Shown here piece by piece: positions 26,486 to 34,789 of a stretch of DNA of 52,281 bases. The stretch comes from DAOOOU01 sp964435635 (GTDB lineage Bacteria > Bacillota_I > Bacilli_A > RF39 > UBA660), in contig CAYSZU010000003.1 in NCBI GenBank assembly GCA_964435635.1, forward strand, positions 1 through 52,281, in the 5' to 3' direction. The notes beneath the pieces were generated by a model. The model had not been told where the DNA came from. It saw only the letters and a list, made by a program, of their open reading frames with translations, and ran no database searches. Both the position numbers and the translations under genes were made by a program. Position 1 is the stretch's first letter; each line of letters starts with the position of its first letter.

Positions 26486-26746
26486 ATGAAAAAGATTCCA
26501 TTGCGCACTTGCGTTGTAACCAAAGAAAAAATGCCAAAAAAAGATCTGTTAAGAATAATTAGAAGTGAAGAAGGTAATATCTCAATTGATCTAACTGGTA
26601 AAAGCAATGGCCATGGCGTTTATCTAAAAAAAGATATTGATGTTATTGCTAAAGCTCAAAAGACAAAGATTTTAGAGAAACTTCTAAATAGCGAAATAGG
26701 AGCAGATAAATATCAAGAAATGGTAGATTATTTAAATAAACAATAG
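26486..26746 (+). CDS. rnpM: RNase P modulator RnpM (YlxR, DUF448)
   Basis: The 86-residue basic protein has the YlxR signature: PLRTCVVTKEKMPKKDLLRI, then SNGHGVYLKKD. In B. subtilis it binds RNase P RNA and modulates its activity. An in-frame ATG at 26450 lies inside nusA; GGAGG at 26476-26480 sets ATG 26486. In most Bacilli the L7Ae-like ylxQ gene follows, but here infB begins 18 bp later. Confidence 0.92.
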   Translation: MKKIPLRTCVVTKEKMPKKDLLRIIRSEEGNISIDLTGKSNGHGVYLKKDIDVIAKAQKTKILEKLLNSEIGADKYQEMVDYLNKQ

Positions 26747-26764
26747 AGAAATGAGGTGGGGCAG

Positions 26765-28879
26765 ATGATGAGTGTTAAAGAGTATTCAATAGATACTAGT
26801 TTGTCAATTGCAGAAATATTAAAAAAATGCCAGGAATTAGGAATTGAGGCTAAAAATGGAACTGATATGTTATCAGAAGATGATATTATTGTCCTTGATA
26901 ATACTATTAATTTAATTAGTGCTAACAACGATTCTAGCCTAGATGAAGAGGAAACAATTGATGAAGTAGTTGAGGATTTAATTGAAGCTAATAATCTTGA
27001 TGCTAATTACAACCAAACTGATAGTAAACAAAAACTTAAAAAGCATAGCGAGTTAGTTAGTTCCAAAGAGGAATATTTAAGCAAACGAAAAGAAATGTAT
27101 AAACACAAAGAAAAGCTAATGACAAATGTGCAAGAGAATAATGTTATTGTTTATAAAGAGACAATGACAGTTCAAAATTTAGCTGATGAATTACAAGTGA
27201 GTAGTACAGAAATTATTAAGAAATTAATTACTTTAGGATTAATGCTTACTGTTAATCAAGTGATTGATAGTGAAAACGCCTCTTTAATTGCTTTAGAGTA
27301 TGGCAAAGTGCTAAAAAAACAAGAGACTCAAGATGTTTCTAATTTTGAAGAATATGAAATTGTTGATGATAACGCTAATTTAATTGAGCGACCACCAGTT
27401 GTTACAATTATGGGTCATGTTGACCACGGAAAAACATCTTTATTAGATATTATTCGTGAAAGTAGTGTCGTTGATACTGAATTCGGTGGAATTACTCAAC
27501 ATATTGGGGCTTATCAAATTAAAAAAGATGATCAAATAATTACTTTTATTGATACCCCAGGACACGCGGCATTTACTGAAATGAGAGCTCGGGGAGCAAG
27601 TGTAACTGATATAGTTATTATCGTTGTTGCAGCAAATGATGGGGTCATGCCTCAAACTAAGGAAGCAGTTGATCACGCTTTATCAGCTAAAGCCCCAATT
27701 ATTGTTGCGGTGAATAAAATAGATTTACCTGATGCTAATTCAGAAAAGATTATGACCGGAATGGCAGAATTAAACATCACCCCTGAAACTTGGGGTGGGA
27801 ATGTGCCTTTTGTTAATATTTCAGCGAAGACTGGTGAAGGGATTGACCTTCTTCTTGATACAATTATTGTTACTAGTGAAATGTTAGATTTAAAAGCAAA
27901 TCCTAACCGTTATGCGGTTGGTTCAGTTATTGAATCAAAAGTTGATAAAAAAACGGGTGGTGTTGCTACTTTATTAATTCAAAACGGAACTTTAAGAATC
28001 GGTGATCCGATTGTTGTTGGAACAACCCATGGTAAAGTACGAACAATGCGAAATGATTTAGGGGTTGCAATTGTTGAAGCGGGTCCATCATCACCAGTAG
28101 AGATTACTGGCTTAGATGATAATCCATCCGCCGGAGATAAATTTATGTCTTTTGAAACAGAGCAACAAGCTAAAGAAATTGCTGGCAAGCGCTTTCATCA
28201 ATCGAAAAATAAAATCAATCAAAAACCAACAATCTCCTTAGAAGATTTATTTGAATCAATTAATGCTGGTATTAAAGAAATTAATGTTGTTTTAAAAGCC
28301 GACGTTCGTGGTTCAGAGGAAGCGGTTAAAAACGCCTTAGAAAAAATCGAAGTTGCTGGAGCAAAAGTTAAGGTTATTCGCAGTGGAATTGGAACAATTA
28401 CTGAAAGTGATGTTGTTTTAGCTAACGCTTCCAATGCTCTAGTAATTGGTTTTAATGTTGTTCCTTCGGCTTTAACAAAAGAAATGGCAAAAGAATATAG
28501 TGTTGATTTAAGATTATATACAATTATATATAAAGTAGTAGAGGAAATGGAATTAGCCATGAAAGGGCTTTTAGATCCAGAGTTTGAAGAAAAAATTCTA
28601 GGTAATGCTGAAATTAGAAAAATATTTAAATTTTCAAAAGTAGGTAATATTGCTGGTTCTTATGTCCTTGATGGAATTGTTAAAGGAAATGCCAAAGCCC
28701 GAATAATTCGTGATGATATCGTTATTCATGATGGTAAAATTAGTAGTGTTCAAAGAGAAAAAGAAACAGTAAAAGAAGCTAAAAAAGGTTTAGAATGTGG
28801 AGTTACTTTAGAAAGTTATAATGATATTAAAATCGGCGATGTCATAGAATGTTATGAAGTTGTTGAGGTAAAAAGATGA
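26765..28879 (+). CDS. infB: Translation initiation factor IF-2
   Basis: A GTPase of 704 residues that brings fMet-tRNA to the 30S subunit. It has a short N-terminal part with two IF2_N-type segments (SVKEYSIDTSLSIAEILKK; MTVQNLADELQVSSTEIIKK). The G domain has GHVDHGKTS near residue 217, DTPGH and NKID, followed by domain II and the C-terminal fMet-tRNA domain. GTG 26756 is in frame, but GAGGTGGGG at 26753-26761 is the ribosome site for ATG 26765 (ATG 26768 also possible). Its stop overlaps rbfA by 4 bp. Confidence 0.97.
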   Translation: MMSVKEYSIDTSLSIAEILKKCQELGIEAKNGTDMLSEDDIIVLDNTINLISANNDSSLDEEETIDEVVEDLIEANNLDANYNQTDSKQKLKKHSELVSSKEEYLSKRKEMYKHKEKLMTNVQENNVIVYKETMTVQNLADELQVSSTEIIKKLITLGLMLTVNQVIDSENASLIALEYGKVLKKQETQDVSNFEEYEIVDDNANLIERPPVVTIMGHVDHGKTSLLDIIRESSVVDTEFGGITQHIGAYQIKKDDQIITFIDTPGHAAFTEMRARGASVTDIVIIVVAANDGVMPQTKEAVDHALSAKAPIIVAVNKIDLPDANSEKIMTGMAELNITPETWGGNVPFVNISAKTGEGIDLLLDTIIVTSEMLDLKANPNRYAVGSVIESKVDKKTGGVATLLIQNGTLRIGDPIVVGTTHGKVRTMRNDLGVAIVEAGPSSPVEITGLDDNPSAGDKFMSFETEQQAKEIAGKRFHQSKNKINQKPTISLEDLFESINAGIKEINVVLKADVRGSEEAVKNALEKIEVAGAKVKVIRSGIGTITESDVVLANASNALVIGFNVVPSALTKEMAKEYSVDLRLYTIIYKVVEEMELAMKGLLDPEFEEKILGNAEIRKIFKFSKVGNIAGSYVLDGIVKGNAKARIIRDDIVIHDGKISSVQREKETVKEAKKGLECGVTLESYNDIKIGDVIECYEVVEVKR

Positions 28880-29226
28880 AGTCAGTAAAGATAAAAAGAA
28901 TTGAATCAAATATTATTAAATGTCTTAGTGATATTCTTGTTAATGAAGCAAGCGATTCTCTTTTAAAAACAATTACTGTTACAGGGGTTGATTTAACTAG
29001 TGATTTATCTTACGCAAAAGTGTATTTTACTAGTTTATCACCTTTAAGCCCAAAAGAATTAGTTAAGGAATTAGATGAAGCCGCCGGCTATTTACGAAGT
29101 GAATTGGCTCAGAGAATTGAAGTTAGGCATACCCCGAAATTAAGATTTGCTTTTGATGAATCAATTGCTTATGGTCAAAAAATCGAAAAGATTATTAGCG
29201 AAATTAACCAAGAGGACCAACAATAA
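28876..29226 (+). CDS. rbfA: 30S ribosome-binding factor RbfA
   Basis: The 116-residue protein has the KH-like RbfA pattern: KIKRIESNIIKCLSDIL, the TVTGVDLTSDLSYAKVYFT strands and RHTPKLRFAFDES near the end. It acts in late 16S rRNA processing and cold adaptation. The ATGA overlap with infB shows translational coupling. truB follows after 2 bp. Confidence 0.95.
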   Translation: MKSVKIKRIESNIIKCLSDILVNEASDSLLKTITVTGVDLTSDLSYAKVYFTSLSPLSPKELVKELDEAAGYLRSELAQRIEVRHTPKLRFAFDESIAYGQKIEKIISEINQEDQQ

Positions 29227-29228
29227 AA

Positions 29229-30080
29229 ATGGATGGCATATTAATAGTTAATAAGCCAACCGGAAGTACTAGCCGAGATGTTGTTAACATGGTTGCTAAG
29301 AAATTTAAGCTTCATAAGATTGGTCATACTGGTACGTTAGATCCAATTGCAACAGGAGTCCTAGTTTTATGTTTGGGTCAAGCAACTAAATTAGTCGAAG
29401 GATTGACTAGTGAAGATAAAGAATATATTGCTACAGTTAAAATAGGAATTGAAACTGATACCCTTGATATTACTGGTAACACAATTAAAACTAGTAATAT
29501 GAGACCTAATGAAAAGCAAGTAAAAGAAGTTTTAAATAGTTTCATTGGTGAATACTATCAAGAAGTACCAAAGTATTCAGCAGTTAAAGTAAATGGTAAA
29601 AAACTATACGAGTATGCCAGGGAGAATATCGCCATTGAATTACCAAAAAGATTAGTTCAAATCAAAGCCCTTGAGCTTATGGACTACTCAGTTGAAACAT
29701 TTCAATTTAAAGTGTTAGTATCAAAAGGAACATATATAAGAAGTTTAATCAGAGATCTTTGTTATCAATTAGAAACAGTTGGTAGTATGGCTGCTCTTAT
29801 TAGAACTAAACAAGGTATCTTTAATCTTAAAGAGGCCGTTGATCTAGATGATCTTAATGATTTAAATAGTCATTTAATCTCCCTTGAAGAAGTTCTAAAA
29901 GATTATGAACATGTTGAGGTAGGCGAAGAAATCTTAGCAAAAATTAAAAATGGCTGTGTTTTAGAACGATTTTTTAAAAATGATCGAGCAGTTATAACTA
30001 ATCAAGGGCGCTTAATAGCAATTTATAAGACCTATGAAAAGGATTTAAATAAAGTAAAACCTGATCAAATGTTTATTTAA
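29229..30080 (+). CDS. truB: tRNA pseudouridine-55 synthase TruB
   Basis: The 283-residue enzyme makes pseudouridine 55 in the T-loop of tRNAs. The catalytic Asp38 is in HTGTLDPIATGVL; LVSKGTYIRSLIRDL and the PUA-like C-terminal part complete the fold. It starts 2 bp after rbfA with no strong ribosome site and so is probably coupled. In most Bacilli ribF comes next, but here a new promoter and rpsO follow. Confidence 0.96.
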   Translation: MDGILIVNKPTGSTSRDVVNMVAKKFKLHKIGHTGTLDPIATGVLVLCLGQATKLVEGLTSEDKEYIATVKIGIETDTLDITGNTIKTSNMRPNEKQVKEVLNSFIGEYYQEVPKYSAVKVNGKKLYEYARENIAIELPKRLVQIKALELMDYSVETFQFKVLVSKGTYIRSLIRDLCYQLETVGSMAALIRTKQGIFNLKEAVDLDDLNDLNSHLISLEEVLKDYEHVEVGEEILAKIKNGCVLERFFKNDRAVITNQGRLIAIYKTYEKDLNKVKPDQMFI

Positions 30081-30085
30081 AAAAC

Positions 30086-30114
30086 TTGCTATTTTTAAGA
30101 TAGTAATATATAAT
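30086..30114 (+). promoter_or_regulatory. Promoter of rpsO
   Basis: TTGCTA (30086-30091), a 17-bp spacer and TATAAT (30109-30114), immediately after the truB stop. Confidence 0.75.
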
Positions 30115-30120
30115 GATTGA

Positions 30121-30197
30121 GAAGTTATTCTTGGTTTAAATAATCTCCGATATTTTTACGAGGAACTAACGGATTTATAAGAGAGGAGAATATTATC
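30121..30197 (+). promoter_or_regulatory. rpsO leader, possible S15 autoregulatory RNA
   Basis: A 5' untranslated region of about 77 nt lies between the predicted transcription start and rpsO. AATC-TCCG (around 30142-30149) can pair with CGGATT (30170-30175), enclosing ACGAGGAACTAA, just ahead of the ribosome site AGAGAGGAG. Ribosomal protein S15 represses its own synthesis through structured leaders in several bacteria, so such a role is plausible but unproven here. Confidence 0.45.
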
Positions 30198-30467
30198 ATG
30201 GCAATCAATAAAGCCAAAAAAGCTGAAATGGTTAAAATGTTTGGTAAAAACGAAAAAGATAGTGGTTCAACCGCTGCTCAAGTAGCTATTTTAACCGCTG
30301 AGATAAATGAATTAACTGAACATTTAAAAGTTCACAAACATGATTTTCATTCAAAAAGAGGACTTTTATTAAAAGTTGGTAAAAGAAGAAGCTTACTAGA
30401 TTATTTGAAAAAGAATGACGTTGTAAGTTATCGAGATTTAATTAAAAAATTAGAATTAAGAAAATAG
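30198..30467 (+). CDS. rpsO: 30S ribosomal protein S15
   Basis: The 89-residue protein matches bacterial S15 along its length: DSGSTAAQVAILTAEINELT, EHLKVHKHDFHSKRGLL and VGKRRSLLDYLKKND, the 16S rRNA-binding helices. AGAGAGGAG precedes ATG 30198. It has its own promoter and leader and is followed by pnp, the common rpsO-pnp order. Confidence 0.97.
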   Translation: MAINKAKKAEMVKMFGKNEKDSGSTAAQVAILTAEINELTEHLKVHKHDFHSKRGLLLKVGKRRSLLDYLKKNDVVSYRDLIKKLELRK

Positions 30468-30495
30468 GCACTTTTTATTTTAAGTGTCTTTTTTT
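30466..30495 (+). terminator. Terminator or attenuator between rpsO and pnp
   Basis: AGGCACTT (30466-30473) pairs with AAGTGTCT (30482-30489, one G-U), followed by seven T. It begins inside the rpsO stop codon. Partial termination here would lower pnp relative to rpsO. Confidence 0.7.
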
Positions 30496-30513
30496 AGTAA
30501 AGAAAGGAAAAAT

Positions 30514-32049
30514 ATGGCAAAAAAAATATTCGAACTAAAATTTTTAGAAAAAAAACTTATTATTGAGAGCGGGGAGTTTGCCAAACAAGCTAGCGGCTCA
30601 GTGTTGGTTCGTTATGGTGATACAGTTATCTTATGTGCAACTGTTATGGGTAAAGAACCAATTACGCAGGACTTTTTTCCGTTAACTGTATTATATCAGG
30701 AGAAATTATATTCAGTTGGTAAAATTCCGGGAGGATTTATTAAACGAGAAGGAAGACCAAGTGATAATGCTACTTTAACGGCCCGCTTAATTGATCGGCC
30801 AATTAGACCGATGTTTGCTGATAACTTCCGTAATGAAGTACAAGTAATTAATACGGTTTTATCAGTTGATCAAGATTGTTCTCCAGAAATGACAGCATTA
30901 TTTGCTTCATCATTAGCATTAGGAATTAGTAATATTCCGTTTGATGGACCAGTTGCTAGTGTTATTGTTGGTAAAATTGATAAAGAGTTTATTATTAATC
31001 CAACGGTTGAGCAAATGGAAAAATCAACTATTAACTTAACGGTAGCAGGAACAATTGATGCTATCTGTATGGTTGAGGCTGGTAGCAAAGAAGTTAGTGA
31101 AAAAGATATGTTAGAAGCCCTAATGATTGGGCATGAACATATTAAAATATTATGTGAATTTCAAAATAAAATAATCGCTGAAATTGGTCAAGCAAAAATA
31201 ACGGTTGAGTTAGCTGAAATCAATCCGCAAATAAAAGCGGCAGTTGAAAAATTTGCGACGAAAGATATGCTTGCCGCAATTCAAATTAAAAGCAAGCTAG
31301 CAAAGTATGAAGCAATTGAACAAGTAAAACAAAAAACCTTAGAAAACTTCGCTGATCAATTTAGTGATCTTGAAACAAAAATCAATCCAGCTACGCAGAT
31401 CAAAAAGATTCTTGAACAGATTGAAGCAGATGAAATTAGAAGACTAATTACTGATAAAAAGATTCGTCCTGATGGTCGAAAAATGGATGAAATAAGAGAT
31501 CTTAAAGCTGAGATTGATATTCTTCCTAGAACACATGGCTCAGCTTGTTTCACCAGAGGTGAAACTCAAGCTTTAGCTATTACAACTCTAGGCGCAATTA
31601 AAGAACATCAAATTTTAGATGGTCTAGGTTTAGAAGATACTAAAAGATTTATGTTGCATTATAATTTCCCCCAATTTTCAGTAGGGGAAGTAGGAAGATA
31701 TGGTCCTCCAGGACGACGTGAAGTTGGTCATGGAGCTTTAGGCGAAAGAGCCTTACTACAAGTAATTCCAACTGAGGAAGAGTTTCCTTATACAATTCGC
31801 GTTGTTAGTGAAGTTCTAGAAAGTAATGGTTCTAGTTCACAAGCAACAATCTGTGCTAGTTGTTTAAGCTTAATGGCCGCAGGAGTACCAATTAAAGCCC
31901 CAATAGCGGGAATAGCTATGGGTTTAATTACAAATGGTAAAAAATACACAATATTAACTGATATTCAAGGCCTTGAAGATCACATGGGAGATATGGATTT
32001 TAAAGACGGGGTTGATCATTGGAATCTGTGCTTTACAAATGGATATTAA
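30514..32049 (+). CDS. pnp: Polynucleotide phosphorylase, N-terminal part before a frameshift
   Basis: PNPase degrades RNA 3' to 5' using phosphate. This part contains both RNase PH domains: RPIRPMF and the first core near residues 50-100; GETQALAITTLG and GPPGRREVGHGALGERAL in the second. At GDMDFK the frame leaves the family pattern (normally FKVAGTxDGI.ALQMDIKIKG) and stops at 32049. After codon 502 the correct sequence continues in another frame: 16 instead of 18 bases lie between the Lys codon at 32002 and the Gly codon at 32021. GTG 30484 is in frame but lies in the terminator; AAAGGAAA favours ATG 30514. Confidence 0.85.
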   Translation: MAKKIFELKFLEKKLIIESGEFAKQASGSVLVRYGDTVILCATVMGKEPITQDFFPLTVLYQEKLYSVGKIPGGFIKREGRPSDNATLTARLIDRPIRPMFADNFRNEVQVINTVLSVDQDCSPEMTALFASSLALGISNIPFDGPVASVIVGKIDKEFIINPTVEQMEKSTINLTVAGTIDAICMVEAGSKEVSEKDMLEALMIGHEHIKILCEFQNKIIAEIGQAKITVELAEINPQIKAAVEKFATKDMLAAIQIKSKLAKYEAIEQVKQKTLENFADQFSDLETKINPATQIKKILEQIEADEIRRLITDKKIRPDGRKMDEIRDLKAEIDILPRTHGSACFTRGETQALAITTLGAIKEHQILDGLGLEDTKRFMLHYNFPQFSVGEVGRYGPPGRREVGHGALGERALLQVIPTEEEFPYTIRVVSEVLESNGSSSQATICASCLSLMAAGVPIKAPIAGIAMGLITNGKKYTILTDIQGLEDHMGDMDFKDGVDHWNLCFTNGY

Positions 32050-32671
32050 AATTAAGGGTGTTACAAAAGCAATCTTAAAAGAAGCCCTTGAACAGGCTAA
32101 AAAAGCCCGCTTAGAGATCCTTGATGTGATGGAGAAGACAATTCCAACCCCACGTCAAGAATTAAGCCCATATGCACCTAAAATAGCGGTATTTATGATT
32201 GATCCAGAGAAGATTAAAGAAGTTATTGGTCGTGGTGGTGAAACTATTACTAAAATCATTCTTGAGGCTAGTAACGTTAAAACTGTTAATGATAAAGATG
32301 CAGTTAAAGTAGATTTAGAAGATGATGGTCGTGTTATTATCTATCATACTAATCAGGAAATCATTAATAAAACTAAAGAAATGATCGAAATGATTATTAG
32401 AGTAGTTGAAGATAACAAAGTATATACTGGTAAAGTTGTTAAAGTTGAAGAATTTGGCTGCTTTGTTGAACTATGGCCGGGATGTGAAGGACTAGTTCAT
32501 GTTTCTCAACTAGCTTATGAAAGAGTAAATAAGCCTTCAGACCTTGTTAAAGTAGGTGATGAGATTATTGTTAAATCATTAGGTTATGATAATCGTAATC
32601 GTCTTAACTTATCTCGTAAAGAAGCTTTACCAAAACCAATTAAAGAAGAAGATAAAAAAACCGAAAAGTAA
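32021..32671 (+). CDS. pnp: Polynucleotide phosphorylase, C-terminal part after the frameshift
   Basis: From GGA 32021 the frame gives GICALQMDIKIKGVTKAIL, exactly the continuation of the second RNase PH domain. The KH domain (VIGRGGETITKII) and the S1 RNA-binding domain (YTGKVVKVEEFGCFVELWPG) then follow to a normal end. The frame is open from 31973, but no independent ribosome site or start is evident. Both halves are otherwise intact, so a sequencing or assembly indel is likely; a recent real mutation cannot be excluded. Confidence 0.82.
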   Translation, partial: GICALQMDIKIKGVTKAILKEALEQAKKARLEILDVMEKTIPTPRQELSPYAPKIAVFMIDPEKIKEVIGRGGETITKIILEASNVKTVNDKDAVKVDLEDDGRVIIYHTNQEIINKTKEMIEMIIRVVEDNKVYTGKVVKVEEFGCFVELWPGCEGLVHVSQLAYERVNKPSDLVKVGDEIIVKSLGYDNRNRLNLSRKEALPKPIKEEDKKTEK

Positions 32672-32690
32672 ACAGCAATTTATAGGTATA

Positions 32691-32719
32691 AAAAAAACAA
32701 CTGAATTAGTTGTTTTTTT
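32691..32719. terminator. Bidirectional intrinsic terminator
   Basis: AAAACAACT (32694-32702) and AGTTGTTTT (32708-32716) with A- and T-runs outside, between the converging pnp and the exported protein. Confidence 0.85.
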
Positions 32720-32723
32720 ATTA

Positions 32724-34664
32724 TTAATAAGTATTAGTTACTCTAAATACACAGTAACCATCAACCATCATACCGGTTCCGGCATAAGTGTATTCACCAT
32801 CATTATCAAAATTATAATAAAAAGTACCGTCAGTATAGACTGAATTACATTGCGTTGCATCAGTAACATAATCATCATCAACGTTCCAAACTGATTTATC
32901 ATTGTTCAATGTTGGAGTCGTTCCACCACTCGGAAGCAAACTTTGAGACATTCCATATGAGTAGGCTTCTAACATACTATATAAGGCAGTACCTTCTAAA
33001 GCTGTCTCTAGATTAGTAAGCATTGTTGTCATATCAGCTTCAGTTAATGCTGAATAATTTACAACGTTAGTGATTGGTAAAGTCGCAATATCAACACCAG
33101 TTTTAAGGTTCGCAGTGTTTTTAATGCTTAACTGAACATCACCGCTTATTGCTAGATTAAAGACAATATCATACTTTGTTGCGCTTTTCTTAATCATTTC
33201 ATAATCAATCGCAATTTTGAAGTTAGTATCGCTACTTAAATTGGCCGTCATACTACCTTTCCAAGTGCTATCTTTATATGAACTCTTGATTGAACCTGTT
33301 ATTTTATCTTCATCCATAAATAATGTGTAATCAACATCAACAACGTTACCTTCGAATTCATTAATTGTGGCAGTTAAAACTTTTTTCTTATTATAAGTTA
33401 CGACTAACTCGCCTTTGTCGTTAGTTTCATCTAAAGTTATAATAACCATCCCGTTATCAATCCAAATTGTTGTTAAATCTTTATAATTGCTATAATAAGC
33501 CATTTCTTCGTCATCTTGAAGCACTGAGATTTTAATAACTTTATTAGTTAATCCTTTTGTATAAATTGCTAAAACTGAACTATCATCAAATTCATCATAA
33601 TCGATTTCATCTAAAGCATCTTCCAATAAACTTTTTAAATCAGCAGCATCTTGACCAGATATCATGGCGATTTTTTCTAATAGTTTATCATCAGCAATCA
33701 TTCCTTTTAAAACCGTATCACCAATTATTTTAGTGTTTGATTCATCAAGGACTAACGATAATTTTCTTGCTTTAACAGTAATATCACCAATCTCGGTATT
33801 TTCTGAAGATTTTTCAAATTTAACATCATCAAATGACTTATTAATTAAATCTTTCATAGTTTCAACAATATAATCAATATCATCAGTTGTTAATGATAAT
33901 GTTTTTGTTCCTTCGAAGTAGGTTTTTAGATCTTCGATATCAGCAATTTCTTCTAGGCTTATGTTATCAAGATTAATTACTTTATCAAAAACCGTTCCTA
34001 ATGAAGCATAAATCGCATTCTCCTTAAAATTCATTAAGAAGTTAATTAATTCCTTCTCGCTTTCAGTAATACTTATCCCGGCTTCCATCTTTTCGTTTTT
34101 AACATCTAAGCCTAAAGTATAGTCAATCATATAATCATTTATCATGCTTAATTCAGCCATATCAGAAGTGATTGCTAAATTTCCTTTTGCTAAAATAGAA
34201 TCTTCAAGAAAGTTAATATCAAATTCATTTTCTTCAGTATCACTAATTGATGAACTAAAGTCCTGATAAAAACTATTAACGACAGATTTAAAGATTGCTT
34301 TTGGACTAGTGCTTATTAAATAGAATATTACTGCTCCAGCAATAACTAATAAGACAGCACAGATTCCAATGATCAACCCCGTCTTTCCTTTTTTCTTTTG
34401 AAAGTTAAAACTTGGTTGATCAGCACTTGAGCTAAGCCCAGGGGCTGTTGGTTGCAAACCTAAATCAGGAGTAGCACTAGCCATCGGTTCAACCGGTGCT
34501 ACTGTTTCCGGAGTTGCCTCAAACGGTGGAACAGTAGGTATTACTGGTTCGGGAGTTGGCACAACATCAACGGGAGGCTCAATTGGAATTGGTGGCTCCG
34601 GCATTGGGGTTGGCTCAACAGGCGAACCTTCTAAAGGAGGTTGCAATTGATTTTCATCTAACAT
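32724..34664 (-). CDS. Single-pass exported protein with Pro-rich N-terminus, paralog of the next gene
   Basis: The 646-residue protein begins with about 90 Pro/Glu/Val-rich residues (PMPEPPIPIEPP) that should be cytoplasmic. A KKKGKTG stretch, a transmembrane helix near 95-117 and an extracellular region of about 530 residues follow. The extracellular part shares YTLGLDVKNEKMEAGI, SFDDVKFE and a C-terminal YTDGTFYYNFDNDGEY with the neighbouring gene, so the two arose by duplication. Ser/Thr/Asp-rich strands suggest a beta-rich surface domain. No family is assigned. The ribosome site is weak; a TATAAT lies upstream on the minus strand near 34690-34695. Confidence 0.72.
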   Translation of the reverse strand: MLDENQLQPPLEGSPVEPTPMPEPPIPIEPPVDVVPTPEPVIPTVPPFEATPETVAPVEPMASATPDLGLQPTAPGLSSSADQPSFNFQKKKGKTGLIIGICAVLLVIAGAVIFYLISTSPKAIFKSVVNSFYQDFSSSISDTEENEFDINFLEDSILAKGNLAITSDMAELSMINDYMIDYTLGLDVKNEKMEAGISITESEKELINFLMNFKENAIYASLGTVFDKVINLDNISLEEIADIEDLKTYFEGTKTLSLTTDDIDYIVETMKDLINKSFDDVKFEKSSENTEIGDITVKARKLSLVLDESNTKIIGDTVLKGMIADDKLLEKIAMISGQDAADLKSLLEDALDEIDYDEFDDSSVLAIYTKGLTNKVIKISVLQDDEEMAYYSNYKDLTTIWIDNGMVIITLDETNDKGELVVTYNKKKVLTATINEFEGNVVDVDYTLFMDEDKITGSIKSSYKDSTWKGSMTANLSSDTNFKIAIDYEMIKKSATKYDIVFNLAISGDVQLSIKNTANLKTGVDIATLPITNVVNYSALTEADMTTMLTNLETALEGTALYSMLEAYSYGMSQSLLPSGGTTPTLNNDKSVWNVDDDYVTDATQCNSVYTDGTFYYNFDNDGEYTYAGTGMMVDGYCVFRVTNTY

Positions 34665-34749
34665 ATTATTTCACATATTTCCCTTCTATATTATATATCT
34701 AAATAGTATCACATAATAACAAAAAAAAAAAGCCTATTTTAGTAACAAA

Positions 34750-34775
34750 AAAACCGAAGAAATTTCTTCGGTTTT
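34750..34775 (-). terminator. Intrinsic terminator, 26-bp palindrome
   Basis: AAAACCGAAGAAA (34750-34762) and its exact mirror (34763-34775). On the minus strand it is followed by a T-run and lies just after the stop of the 635-aa gene. Confidence 0.85.
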
Positions 34776-34789
34776 AAACCATCATTATT

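Noticed and set aside
32586..32843. 85-codon plus-strand ORF at the end of pnp
   Set aside because: It overlaps the pnp end, the terminator and the 3' end of the minus-strand exported protein, with no ribosome site and unlikely composition.
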